The notes below the pieces were generated by a model that saw nothing but the letters and a program-made list of their open reading frames with translations, was not told the DNA's origin and did no database searches. Positions 24,972 through 35,162 of a stretch of DNA of 64,000 nt are shown piece after piece. The position numbers and the translations under genes are program-made. The first letter of the stretch is position 1. The number at the start of each line of letters is the position of its first letter. This DNA comes from Trichosporon coremiiforme (lineage: Eukaryota; Basidiomycota; Tremellomycetes; Trichosporonales; Trichosporonaceae). The stretch spans positions 1,583,686 through 1,647,685 of the forward strand of contig BCJJ01000006.1 of NCBI GenBank assembly GCA_039545355.1. Reading direction: 5' to 3'.

Positions 24972-27900
24972 GGTGGGCGAGTCGGAACGGAGCAGAGGTC
25001 TCCTCGACTATTGAGAAAGGGCAAGGTGCGTGTTGAAGTGAGTGAAGGGATACCGATAGTTGGGGAGAGAATGTGGGGGAGAGGGTTTATGAAGGGGAGG
25101 GGGAGGATAAAGGTGATGAAGAAACAGGTGAGATTGTGCGAGCTCTGACGAAATTGGAGAGGAGAAGAGGAGTGGGCTGCTGCGTGATATGTGATCGGGT
25201 GACACCCAGCTGCAGCACGAGGCGACTATGACCTTCGGGCTGTAAAGGAGTGAGCCGCTGTGCGACGGACTGACGATGATACCATAGGGCTTGGCTTTGT
25301 GGGTCTAACGGCGCTCGCGGCACTGGAGCAAACAAATAGACGTCGGTCCCTAGCTCCACCGGGCCCCAGGCGTACCAACGGCGCCCGGCAGAGCCGCCTG
25401 GACAACTCTGTTTGGAATTCCTGACCACAGCGCTTAATCGGGATTGACCCCAGCCCATGGCACCCTACCGCGATTTCAAGCCCACCATGGCCTGCACGTG
25501 AGCCGACGGGCATTTTGTCAGCTCCCAGTGGTAATGTGCCGGCATGCTGCGTTTTCATTCGATCCCAGCGTCAGGTGCCTGCCCTGGCCATCCGGCCCCT
25601 GTCAGGTTATCCAGGACCGAAGGATCCTAGACATGAGTAGATCTCCGGAAATCGCGACGCTCGCTACTACGTCAATGCGTCACGTACGGTTTCTGCGACA
25701 CTGGCCGACGGCTTTCCAGCCCAAGTACCAGCTGTCATTCGATCCGGCGCCCCCCTCGGCACCCGAGCGTCCCGTGTCTGCGCCGGAAGCTCGGTGTAAG
25801 CAGCCTCCTCCACGTTGAAACTGTGAACAGAATATCCGTCTCCGCCCCTGCATAAAAGCCGGTGAGTCATGTAGCTGAAAGCTGTTAACTTTCTGGACAT
25901 TTTGTCTAACGCCCCATGGTTATAGCCTTAGACTGTTGTGTCTTCACGGGTATGCCGACAGAGATGATCCATTGGCTTTTCGGGAATCCCGTTAAACTCT
26001 CCGTCCAACGCAGGCGCAACAATCGAGTTCCTGATGAGGCGCCGGAGGCTTGGCATTGTACCCTTACGACGGCGAGATGGAGTGAGACGTTGATCTGCTC
26101 GCTCCTCGCACCCTTCCTTGGGATTCGGTTTGGTACCCCGACCCTGTCGGCCAGTTTCCAGCCAGCTCCACAAACACTATCGGTACCAACTTTGGTCCAC
26201 CGAAACTTCTGACAGATCTGCAAAATGCATGTTGCTTCCAAAGGTACCAGGTATGCGTCGATCTCAAAGCATGCCTTCGGTCTTCGGTCGACGCGTCTTC
26301 GATCGCGACCGATAAGTAAGGAACGGAATACCGAGACAAGGCCGTCTCGTCCGACTCTCACGGTTTCAGTGGCCAGCCGCAAGACCTCTGCAATCGGGAC
26401 TGAATTTCGGCCTCCGCGCCTCGGTGCGAGTATGCGACCTCGCGCAACGGCGCTGGCTGTGACTGAATGACGGGTTTGCTGCACGCAAGCGCTGCTGCTG
26501 GTTGAACCGTTGCGAATCCGACGGATCAGCGGCCGCGCTTTGAACGAGGTGTCGAGATGGGCACTCGCCTTCGTCAACAGTCCTCTTTGCGCCTCGAAGC
26601 ACGACTAACGTACCATTAGCGGCGCCGAAACTGTTCCGCTGCGACCCCCTTTCCTCGACGACAGCCGCGGCTTGCTCTCTGATCAACCATAGCCGTTCCA
26701 ACATAACTCCGCTTCCAGAGAGAATCGGCGAGCTGAGGGCTGTCGCGTCCTGCTGCGGAGGCAACGTCTACGTCATTGCGATTGGGCGGATCAACTTTCC
26801 ATTCTATCGGTATACTAGTCAGCATGTGGTTTTCGATTACGTGAATTGCAATTCGCTTGTTGAAGTAATGATGTTGAGTTGAAGGCTTGCATGGCCCTCT
26901 GCAGATGCAATTATCAGATCGAATCATGTGAGTGCGACTTCCAGATCTACCCTCATGTGGCCCCGGTGTCTTCCTCGCGGACTGGATGCACCTGCCACCG
27001 CGCCTGCCACGCCGCCTCACACCGTTGCCCGCACATTGTCCCACCAGAGTTAGGCGGCCGTCGCACATCCCCTCGTGCTGACAAAGTGTCGCCCCCCGTT
27101 CCTCACCTCTCGGCTTCGCTGCTGAGCCCTCTTCGTCGGCCATCACTCAGCCCGGCGTCGTTGTCTTGTATCTTCCTCGTTCGTGGCGCCACCCGCCACA
27201 GTTGCTTCTGGTATGTTTCATCGGCGTCGGATGTTTTGGGCTCAGCACTGACCGCGTGACTACACTGTTTGCGGCCGATCATTGCGGATCAGCAGAATGG
27301 GCCCAGTCTGGACGGGCCGCCAGGCCTGACATGCCAGTCAGTGAGTGTCAGTGAGAGGTGCGCCCCGTCACGACCGTCGGCCGCCTTGACCCAGCGGGAC
27401 TTGTGATGACCAAGCGTGGGCTGGTACTGACAAGCGACGCACTGACTGCCTGGCTGCCCCCAGAAGCATAGGCCACTCGTCAGCTGTAGGGCATCGTGTT
27501 TCGCTCGCACAGCACGAGCTGACCAAGACTCCAAGGACGATGCAGATAGCTTCCACTCTCCGCTCTATTCGTCACCTCACTCAGACTTGCATGGATCCGA
27601 GCAGGCTAGAGGAGACAGCGAGAAGCGGACTTCAGCACCCGGACTGCGTGAGCAAGAGTCGGAAGATGACGTCCTTATCCTCTTCATAGAGATAGGGGCC
27701 GAGCAGTCTTCAAGGTAGCCTGACCTGCGTATCTCCTCGTGCTAAAGACTGACGTACTGTATAAGTATGGTCGCCGTTCGCGCGAAGCGGCGCACTGTAC
27801 GTACCTGAACTTAAAAGGCTCCAATCGAAGCTGTTCAGCTAGACAGATCATGAGCTTACGGATTGTTGTGGTGGATCGCGCCTTGAGGTGGATTGGTTGC

Positions 27901-27974
27901 GATAGAGTGGAGGTATCAACCTTAAGGTTGTAGATACGGGGTGCTTGGCTTCAGCTTACAAAAGCAATGCGATG
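24972..27974. other. 3-kb gene-poor stretch
   Basis: 24972-25200 is the ABC gene promoter and leader; the minus strand is C/T-rich there. The rest has only short or motif-free frames. The longest (223 codons on the minus strand, 25906-26577) has no recognisable domain, a biased Arg/Ser composition and no splice context, so I do not call it. Base composition in 25.9-26.4 and 26.8-27.0 kb is visibly less GC-rich than in the genes. No transposon hallmark (terminal repeats, reverse transcriptase or transposase motif) was seen. Confidence 0.45.
27917..27930. repeat. 14-bp perfect palindrome
   Basis: CAACCTTAAGGTTG reads the same on both strands, flanked by GTAT and (TAG)ATAC, so the symmetry almost extends to 18 bp. 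It lies just beyond the decayed SUMO-like copy. It could be a dimeric factor site or chance. Confidence 0.6.
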
Positions 27975-28427
27975 ACTCACGAACGCGCACAGGGATCGAG
28001 ACCTTGGATGTCGACCCGTAGGTTTTGCAGAAGTGTACTAGGCTGCGGCGGCGTCGATTGATACGGAAGTGGTTTGTGGAACGCAGCGAGTCTGACGAGC
28101 TGCTCACCCTAGGCGAAGTCGTCGATGACTTTGTGGATCCCGAGGATGCGACCGGAGAGAGTGACCCCTGGTAAAGTCAGCAGCAAGTACACTCGGCAGC
28201 TCACTGGATACGCGTCACGTCTATCGCGGCGTTTTCGTCGATTGTCTCCAGGTACTGGGCCCACAGTCATATCAGTCTTTGAACAGTTACATCCGCCTTC
28301 ACGTCCAAGGATAAGAGGGCGTCACCTCTTCCGGATATCTGCACGGAGAGAGCTGACGTTAGCTGGCCAGGTATTGTGAGAGCTTACCAGGCTGAGTCCT
28401 CCATTTCTTGCGAGGTGGCTCCTGCAT
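27975..28427 (-). pseudogene. Decayed copy of the tandem SUMO-like gene
   Basis: Begins with ATG at 28427 (MQEPPRKKWRTQPG), then a canonical intron (GTAAGC...CTAACGTCAG). Next comes a segment matching exon 1 of the gene at 28735-29512 in order and spacing: VQISGRGDALLSLDVKADV, then LWAQYLETIDENAAIDVTRI, against VEIRGDGGAVLSRRVRSDI and SWAAYLEQHDSNIAIDVQRI. A TGA at 28267-28269 interrupts it. After the next donor (GTGAGC) the second half of the fold (VTLSGRILGIHKV) is one base out of frame. Further down HFRINRRRR and LVHFCKTYG resemble the start of a second SUMO-like unit. The nonsense codon and frame offset argue for a pseudogene; the lower limit is approximate. Confidence 0.6.
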
Positions 28428-28734
28428 TGTCGCGAAGTATGAGTAGTTGTGTCGGGTTGCGAGTGAAGTCGTCGACGTATCAGCCGGCGGAGCCAACAAG
28501 TCGGAAGGCATCGACAGTTGTAGGGCGCAGGCTACTGGTTTTCGATAGAAGCGCCCATCCCCCGTGTGTGCAATGCGGCCGTCGTCGCTCTATCAGCCTG
28601 CGGGGGTCCTTCTTGCACCTCTAACCTCGACATACCCCAGCCAATATGCTGAAAGAACAGTAGTAAAGTCGTTGCATGTCGTAGGCTACAAAGTCCATGT
28701 CTATAGTAAACGCATCTAAGAGGTGTAGAAAGAT
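28428..28734. other. Spacer between SUMO-like gene and its relic
   Basis: About 300 bp with no coding signal that I trust; probably the old promoter of the relic and the 3' flank of the intact gene. Confidence 0.4.
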
Positions 28735-29512
28735 CTAACTGGCCCGGAACTGCCACGGCAGAGCCCAGCCCCAAGACCCCAAGGACCAGCAGTCAGGTGA
28801 TGTGGTGTACTGTGTCTCGAAGTACAGCTTCTCCGGGTCGTCTTCGATAAGCTGTCCGACCTGCATATAAGTCGGCACGCGCCTGCGGTTGTTGAGCAAG
28901 CCGCAGGAGTCAGCACGCCTTCTGCATCAAGAGGAAGGGACGACTCACCAGAAAGACTCCGGCTTGATGCCGAGCCGCTGGGCGTATGCTCGGCGTACCG
29001 TCTCCACCGTGACCGTCACATGGGTTCTGACGATGAGTGGCGTGAAGCCATCTAGCGGCATGACAAAGACCATGATGAAGTCGGGTGCTTGCGTTAGTAT
29101 CACGCACGACGCACAGACGTACTCTCCACCACGGCTTGTTCTTGCTGAGGCTTCCTCACAGCTTGCAGAGCGATGTGTCCCTGCTGGCACCCCGGAACGT
29201 TAAACAGGCACTCGTCAGCATCCAGCGCTTGTCCGTTGCACCTCAGCCTGCGGGTCAGCTCACCGCAAGAGCCAAAGCTTACTCAATACGCTGCACGTCG
29301 ATGGCAATGTTGCTGTCGTGCTGCTCCAGATACGCCGCCCAGGACGCCAGCAGCTCGCGTACTCTGATGTCCGACCGGACTCGACGGGAGAGCACTGCGC
29401 CACCGTCTCCTCTGATCTCGACTGTAATGACTGCGAACTTGTCAACGGCCGTTGGGAGGCTGGAGGACCCACATGTGCTTAGTTTGGCTCTCTTGCGTTC
29501 TCGGTCCTTCAT
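28735..29512 (-). CDS. Putative tandem SUMO/ubiquitin-like protein
   Basis: Exons 29512-29283, 29247-29123, 29087-28949 and 28882-28735 join in phase to 213 aa; the introns are 35, 35 and 66 nt. The protein starts with a basic leader (MKDRERKRAK). Two stretches then fit the ubiquitin-like order beta-beta-alpha-beta. The first runs from FAVITVEIRGDGGAVLSRRV through VRELLASWAAYLEQ to IELRCNGQALDADE. The second runs from PLIVRTHVTVTVETVRRAYAQRLGI to RVPTYMQVGQLIEDDPEKLYFET, where the last part resembles the FDG...DDTPEQLxME end of SUMO. No C-terminal GG is present, so it is not a conjugatable modifier as modelled. It resembles the SUMO-like-domain proteins (Rad60/Esc2 type) in layout only. The family call is from pattern, not from a database. 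It has a decayed neighbour copy. Confidence 0.5.
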
Positions 29513-30110
29513 GTCGGCGTGGGGTGGGTAATGTTAGCATTCCAGCAGTGCACGAGAAGACTGGCTATCGCCAGAGCTCGATGCCGGCGCCCGAGCGCTC
29601 CAGGCCAGGCACAGGGCATCGTGTCCTTCTGCAGACGATGGCGGGTTTCATGAGTCGTGAGCGCACGTTTCTCATCCTATCAGATTAGCTTCTAACACAC
29701 ACGCTGTGGGCAGAAACGGTTTAGGCATGTCAGTGGCGTATAGCCAGACAGGAAGGGTGGTGCAGGGAGCGGTTCCAGCCTATCCAGCGGGCAAGAGAGC
29801 GCCCAGGACTAGCCGATCCGAGATTGCAGAGGTGAGTTCGGCGACCAAATGGGAGAGATAAACACCAGGTGCCACATTCGGCGAAACGCCGGCCACATGG
29901 CAAAAGTCGACCTGCACTCAGCCCAAAGTCGACGCGGGACCAATTGTATGTCCCGTGCCTGAAACTTCGCACCTGGTGCTCACCAAATTGTGCGTCGCAT
30001 GCAGTCTCTGCTTCTCTTCAACCTTGCCCAAGTCATCGGCACTCCCAAAACAACGCAAAACCTCGACCAGCAAACTTGATCACCGTCTCGTTCGCGTCAC
30101 CACCAACAAA
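29513..30110. other. Divergent intergenic region
   Basis: About 600 bp shared by the minus SUMO-like gene and the plus eS10 gene, so it holds both promoters. 30000-30110 is C/A-rich, as expected for a ribosomal-protein leader. No gene was seen. Confidence 0.45.
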
Positions 30111-30721
30111 ATGATCATCTCGAAGCAGAACCGCCGTCTCGTGAGTCGCAACCGGCGGACGACTGGTGGAAACTTCCCAGCAACATCGTGATCGCGACCA
30201 CGGACTGGTGTTTCGGTTGGAATGGGCCCTCGATGTTGCTGGGAAAGATCCGGACAGTGTGCTCCAACGCCGAGGAGCTAAGAGTCTCGTCCAAGCTAAC
30301 CCCTCAGATTTACGAGCAGCTCTTCAAGGAGGGTGTCATGGTCGCCCCCAAGGAGTTCAACCGCCCCTCGCACCCCGACCTCACCACCGTCCCCAACCTC
30401 GAGGTCATCAAGGCTATGCAGTCGCTTACCTCGAAGGGCTACGTCAAGACCCAGTTCTCGTGGCAGTGGTACTACTACACCCTCACCGACGAGGGTCTNG
30501 CNTACCTCCGCGAGTNCCTCCACCTTCCTTCGGAGATNGTCCCCGTCACCCACACCAAGCCNGCCCGCCCTGCTGGCCGCCCCGCCGGCTACGGTGCTGG
30601 CCGTGACGGTGCNTACCGNGCCCCCCGNGGTGACCGCGAGGGCTACCGCCGCCGTGACGACAAGGAGGGTGCCGGTGCCGAGTACCGCCCCCGCTTCGGT
30701 GGCAACGCCCCTGCTTCTTAA
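30111..30721 (+). CDS. RPS10: Ribosomal protein eS10
   Basis: Exon 1 30111-30140 ([10 protein letters not shown]) and exon 2 30308-30721 give 147 aa. The intron (30141-30307) is 167 nt, long for this window. The sequence [17 protein letters not shown], then [19 protein letters not shown] and [13 protein letters not shown], is the conserved winged-helix core of eS10 of the 40S subunit. A Gly/Arg-rich tail with [15 protein letters not shown] follows, also typical. Exon 2 carries eight N bases (30499, 30502, 30516, 30538, 30562, 30613, 30619, 30628). Seven fall on third codon positions, so the protein is still readable. The start is set by the universally conserved N-terminus. The intron contains a strong hairpin (separate entry). 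Confidence 0.95.
30174..30245 (+). other. 15-bp perfect hairpin inside eS10 intron
   Basis: Arms 30174-30188 (TTCCCAGCAACATCG) and 30231-30245 are exact reverse complements, separated by a 42-nt loop. The hairpin sits wholly inside the intron, between the donor at 30141 and the CTAAC branch site near 30296. It could shorten the effective intron, regulate splicing, or be part of a small RNA. Its role is unknown. Confidence 0.9.
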
Positions 30722-31236
30722 GCAGCTGGGATGACAGGTTGAGCGTGCGGTATATATTTCATTTTGGGATGTTACCGCGTGTGTTATCTTATTAGATTGT
30801 GTTGCAGGAGCATTTCGTCGTGATCTCTGTAGTTTTCTGACCGCCGTGAACGCGTAGAGAGCTTTATCCGCAGAAAGGACGCCGCAACGCTGACCAGGAA
30901 CGGCCACTTTGGCCAGCCTCGTGCGTCTCGCGTGGCTCAGAGCGAGATGACTTACGGAGCGAACTTCCCACGGTGGCTTGGTGTTCCCAGGCAGGGAGAT
31001 TGTCGAGAGCGCGCTTAAGTTGAATCGTGCCGAACACGGAACGCCTGATTGCTTCGGCTGCAACCTACGACCGTGACCGGATCAACCCCTTTCCCCCACA
31101 TTCTACGCCTAGCTCCGCAAGTCGCAAGTCATCTTGTCTCCGCACTCCGCCGCTAGATTTATAGCCTGCCCACTTGTCTGGCGCTACTTTTCTCCTTAAC
31201 TTCTTTGTCCGCCTTCCCCCTTTCGCTCCATTCCCC
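30722..31236. other. Intergenic eS10 to HIBCH
   Basis: 3' flank of eS10 and promoter of the gene at 31237. TTTATA occurs near 31158, about 80 bp upstream of the ATG, followed by a pyrimidine-rich leader. No gene was seen. Confidence 0.45.
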
Positions 31237-32988
31237 ATGTCCATCCTCTCTCGCATGGCTCCCCGTGTGAGCATGACCGGCCGCCAGTCGTCTACCGCCC
31301 GCCTCTCGGCCGTCAAGCGCCACCTCTCCACCTCCCCGGTCACCATGGTCGACAACAAGGCCGCTGTCACCGACTCGGTCCTCTACGAGTCCGACGGAGC
31401 CGCCCGCATCTACAAGCTGAACCGCCCCAAGGCGCTTAACGCTCTCGACATGGACATGGTCCAGTCCCTCGCCAAGGAGGTCAACGTGAGTTTCACAACA
31501 GCTGCCGCAGGGCAGAAATCTAGCTGACAATGCAGACCTGGAGGACGAGCGACCAGTGCAAGCTCGTTATCGGCCGTGGTGACGAGCGCGCTTTCTGCGC
31601 CGGTGGTGACGTCAAGTGTAAGCAGCTGGCGTTTCCGATGCATAGCTGACATTCGCAGCGCTCGTTGAGGGACGCCCCACCCAGGGAGCCGCTCCTGCGC
31701 TCAACTTCTTCCAGGAGGAGTTCGAGATGAACTGGGAGATGGGCCGCCTCGGTAAGCCTTACGTCGCGATCATTGACGGCTTCACCAGTGAGTCTGGCTG
31801 AGAAATTCAGCTCGCACCGCGGAATGCGGATCACTGACGATCGCAGTGGGTGGTGGTGCCGGTATCTCGCTCCCGGCCAACATCCGTATTGCCACCAAGA
31901 AGACCGTCTTCGCCATGCCCGAGACCAAGATCGGCTACTCCCCCGACGTCGGCGGCAACTACTACATTGCCCAGCTCGACGGCCAGATCGGCGCCTGGCT
32001 CGCTATCACCGGCCAGGAGACCTGGGGCCGTGCCTGCTAGTGAGCTTTCTCGGGCATCAGGTCTTAGCTAACAAACAGCGAGCTCGGTATCGCTACCCAC
32101 TACGTCGCTCCCGAGGTTCTCCCGGACATCGTTCGCCAGCTCGGCGCCCTCGAGGAGCCCACTGCTGAGCAGGTCTCGGCCCTCGTTGCCAACTACCACG
32201 TCCCCGCGGAGGCTGGCCTCGAGCCCTCGTCGAAGGCTTCGCGTGAGGGCCCTTCGCCCGTCCGCGGTGCTATCCGCAAGTTCCTCGACGAGGCGTTCAG
32301 CAAGAACTCGATCCAGGAGATCTACGCCGCCGTCAAGAAGGGCGAGTCTGACTCGTCGCTTCCCCAGGAGGTGCAGGAGTGGGCCGCCGTCCAGCGCAAG
32401 CACATGGACGAGCGCTCTCCCACCGGCATGGCCGTTGCGCTGGAGAACTTCCGCCTGACGCAGAAGGCGAAGCGCCTGAACACGACGCTCGAGAACGACA
32501 TCCGTATGGCGACCGGCTTCGCGGGCACTGACCGCGCGACGGAGGACTTCTCCATCGGCGTGACCCACCTGCTCGTCGACAAGGCCAAGGGCCGCGCGAA
32601 CTGGAACCCGTCCAGCCTCGAGGACAAGTTCTGCGAGCCGGCCAGCATCAAGGCCAACTTCTTCGACCCCAAGTCGAAGCACCTCCAGGAGACACCCAAG
32701 CTCACCTTCCGCCCCGAGCCCGAGACGCAGGAGGGCCACGACCACACCTGGGGCCAGTTCCGCCGCTTCGGCCTCCCGTCCGAGACGGCTGTGCGCGAGT
32801 GGGTCCAGGGCGAGAACCCCCAGGCTGGCGCGTTTAAGGTCAGCGAGGAGGAGCTCGTCCAGCGCATGCTCGAGAGCACAGGCGACGCGGCCGGCCCCCG
32901 TGCCAAGGAGTTCACCGCCCGCATCAAGCAGGTCGTCGCCGAGCACTGCAAGACCGACAAGGACGGCTACCTCGACTGGAAGCTGTAA
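31237..32988 (+). CDS. EHD3: 3-hydroxyisobutyryl-CoA hydrolase (HIBCH-like)
   Basis: Exons 31237-31485, 31536-31617, 31659-31787, 31847-32039 and 32079-32988 sum to 521 codons (520 aa). The N-terminus ([13 protein letters not shown]..., Arg/Ser-rich, no acids for about 35 residues) looks like a mitochondrial presequence. A second ATG at residue 37 (TMVDNKA) could give a shorter form. The crotonase fold is shown by [24 protein letters not shown] (first oxyanion loop), MGGGAGIS (second loop) and [16 protein letters not shown]. The last motif is diagnostic for the HIBCH branch of the superfamily, as is the long C-terminal helical part containing GVTHLLVDK. The enzyme frees 3-hydroxyisobutyrate from its CoA ester in valine breakdown in mitochondria; in yeast Ehd3 is also tied to the mitoribosome. 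The in-vivo substrate is inferred. Confidence 0.92.
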
Positions 32989-33209
32989 GCTGCTGTTCAG
33001 CACAGAGGAGCGTTAGAGATCGGAGACGCGTCTGATCATGTTATAGAGAAGCAGACAAACCAAAAGTACAACGTATGAGAAGTGAGAAGCATGCATCCGC
33101 TTTCATCTTGATACCACTTGCTGCACAGAAAGAACCGGAAAATGCATGACGCCAACTGCCGAGTATGATTTGTCTACGTATTGGAACTCCTTGTCTACTC
33201 GTTCTCTCC

Positions 33210-33271
33210 ACATGGTCGCCTCGTACAGGTAGTCCTCTCTACATGGCCGCCTCGTACAGGTAGTCGTCGAG
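33210..33271. repeat. 31-bp tandem near-duplication at ORC5 stop
   Basis: 33210-33240 and 33241-33271 share the core CGCCTCGTACAGGTAGTC and ACATGG with few differences. On the minus strand the upstream unit encodes DDYLYEAAM and the ORC5 stop. The downstream unit reads EDYLYEATM beyond the stop. Confidence 0.9.
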
Positions 33272-34893
33272 CGTGACTTTGAGACCCTGCGCAAGGTCTC
33301 TAGCAGTGTCATAATCAACCTCGCAGCGGAGCATGACGTTGTCGAGCCTGTCAACGGGTGAGGTGCGCTTCAGGAGACCCATACCCTCGAGCTCGGGAAT
33401 GAGCTGCCACAGCTTGACGCTGAAGGTGAGGTGATCGACGTAGTCCTCCCAGTCCTCCTCCAGCTCAATTTCGCGATCCCTCTTCCTCCTCGCTTTCCGC
33501 TCAGCCTCGGCGGCCGTGACGTAGTGGTTTGAGGCGAAGACGTTGCCGTCGTCGCGCGGGCGCTGCGGCGTGTCCTCTTCGTCGCTCTCGTCGAGTACAT
33601 CGAGGTCCAGCTCGGGTGGGCGCGGCCCATGCTCCGCGTACAGCGATGCGAACATCGCCAGCAGCCTGTCGAGCGGGAACGCCTTGGGTCCCAGAAGGCG
33701 CTGAGGTACCTTGCCGACTCGGGTGCGACCGTAGCCTGCTCGCCTAGTACCGCCGCCCTTCTTCCGCTTGCCGTCTGGTCCTGTTCCGCGACCAAACAGG
33801 CGCAGGTCGCTCTTCGCGGGGTTGTAGCTTGCGCAGTAGGCTGCGAGAACAAGGAAACGAGCGGCGACGGGAAGCTCCAGTCCTGGCGGACGGGGAATGC
33901 TACGCTGGGCTATCGGTCTCGGGTTGCCGGCAGCGTCGATGGGCATGAGTGCGTTGATGAACTCCTTCCGTCCCACAGCACGGGGGAGGACGTTCTCAAT
34001 CGCAGCAGCGAGCGCGAGAGAAAGCTGGTGCTTCAGGTCCGTCAGAAGCTTGTTGTTGATTGTGAGCGGGGGCGGCGTCTCGCCCTCGGGGTACTCCTTG
34101 CCGAGGAGAGTCATCTCGGCGTGCGGCGGCAGCGTGGCCGTGTACAGCGGCCAAAGGGCGCTGGCGACGTATTCGTAGTCTCTTGGCGGTGAGTGGGGCG
34201 CCAAGTTGCCCATCGCGGCGAGCAGCAGATCGATGAAGCGCGGGTACAGCGGGTGCGTGCTGGACTGGTTGAGAATGTGCACGACCTCAGCGCGCTGCAT
34301 TGGTTCGTAATAGATGTGAACAGGCTCGGGTGCGTCGGCGCGCACAGGCCGCAGCTCGTCCCACGGCATCTGCGAGCAGAGCACAACGGTCACTGGGATC
34401 CCAACCTGTCGTCAGCTCGAGACCTCTGGCAGCAGCTTACCAGCTCGCTCATTCTTGTCAACGCCGTCCATCCAGGCCCGAGAACACCTCTAAGTCTCTC
34501 CGCCTTGGTGATGATTAGCACGACCTGGCCCTCGTCCTCGTCACCCTTTGACGGGGATTTGCCCTTCCCTGCGTGCTTGGCCCAGAGCGAGCGCATGCCC
34601 TTCGCAAATGCATCCCACGTTAGCACCTCCCGCCCGTCACCACCAGGGTCGTGCCGGATGCCCGTCTTGCGCGTAACAGCTAACGCGGCCGACACTTTAG
34701 CCAAAGCGCCAGCGTAGAACAGGCGCGCACTGTGGTGTTCAATCGCATCGAGTCGCGCCACGCTGCAGCGTTCTGGGAGCTCCGGCTTGATCGCTGTCGT
34801 CGGGTGATGAGGGTGGTGAAGGTAGACGAACGGCGGGCCGGAGGGGAAGGATAGCAGCGTGGACAGCGTGTCCATTGCGCCTGCGCCAGACAT
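33239..34893 (-). CDS. ORC5: Origin recognition complex subunit 5
   Basis: Exons 34893-34441 and 34405-33239 (35-nt intron) give 539 aa. The identity comes from the ORC5 pattern. It has an N-terminal AAA+-like half with LIITKAERLRG near residue 135 and VTVVLCSQMPWDELRP just after the intron. A middle insert follows, then a C-terminal winged-helix region (YCASYNPAKSDLRLFGRG, KVPQRLLGPKAFPLDRLLAMFASLY, VKLWQLIPELEGMGLL). YNPxKxDxRxF...G and GPKxFxLxRLLAIF are conserved ORC5 signatures. Where human and yeast ORC5 have a P-loop, this protein reads FVYLHHPHHPTTAIK, so no GxxxxGK[ST] is present. The acidic residue of Walker B is also replaced (ITKAER). It probably does not bind ATP in the usual way. 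The 3' end is partly duplicated (33210-33271). It acts in replication-origin licensing in the nucleus. Confidence 0.88.
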
Positions 34894-35162
34894 GATGCCG
34901 GATCCTCTGTCGAGTCTGGCTGTCGGTCGTGATCGAGGTCACGAGTGCAGGCAGCAGGCGGGTTTGTTGTTGTTGTCGAGGAAGGCGCCCGGTGACGGTC
35001 CCTTGGCCACTAGCGGACACAAATGTGTGGTCAGGAGTGGAGGTGAAGTGCGGTAGACGACGCGACCCGCAAAGGCGCCCGAGCCCTTAGCGCCGCTGAG
35101 CGGCCGACCCATGAATCGTCAACGAGTGAGCACTTTGTCGTTCACCCACTCCATCATCCACC

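Noticed and set aside
25906..26577. 223-codon minus-strand frame
   Set aside because: No recognisable domain, no ATG context or splice signals, Arg/Ser-biased composition; not enough to call a gene.
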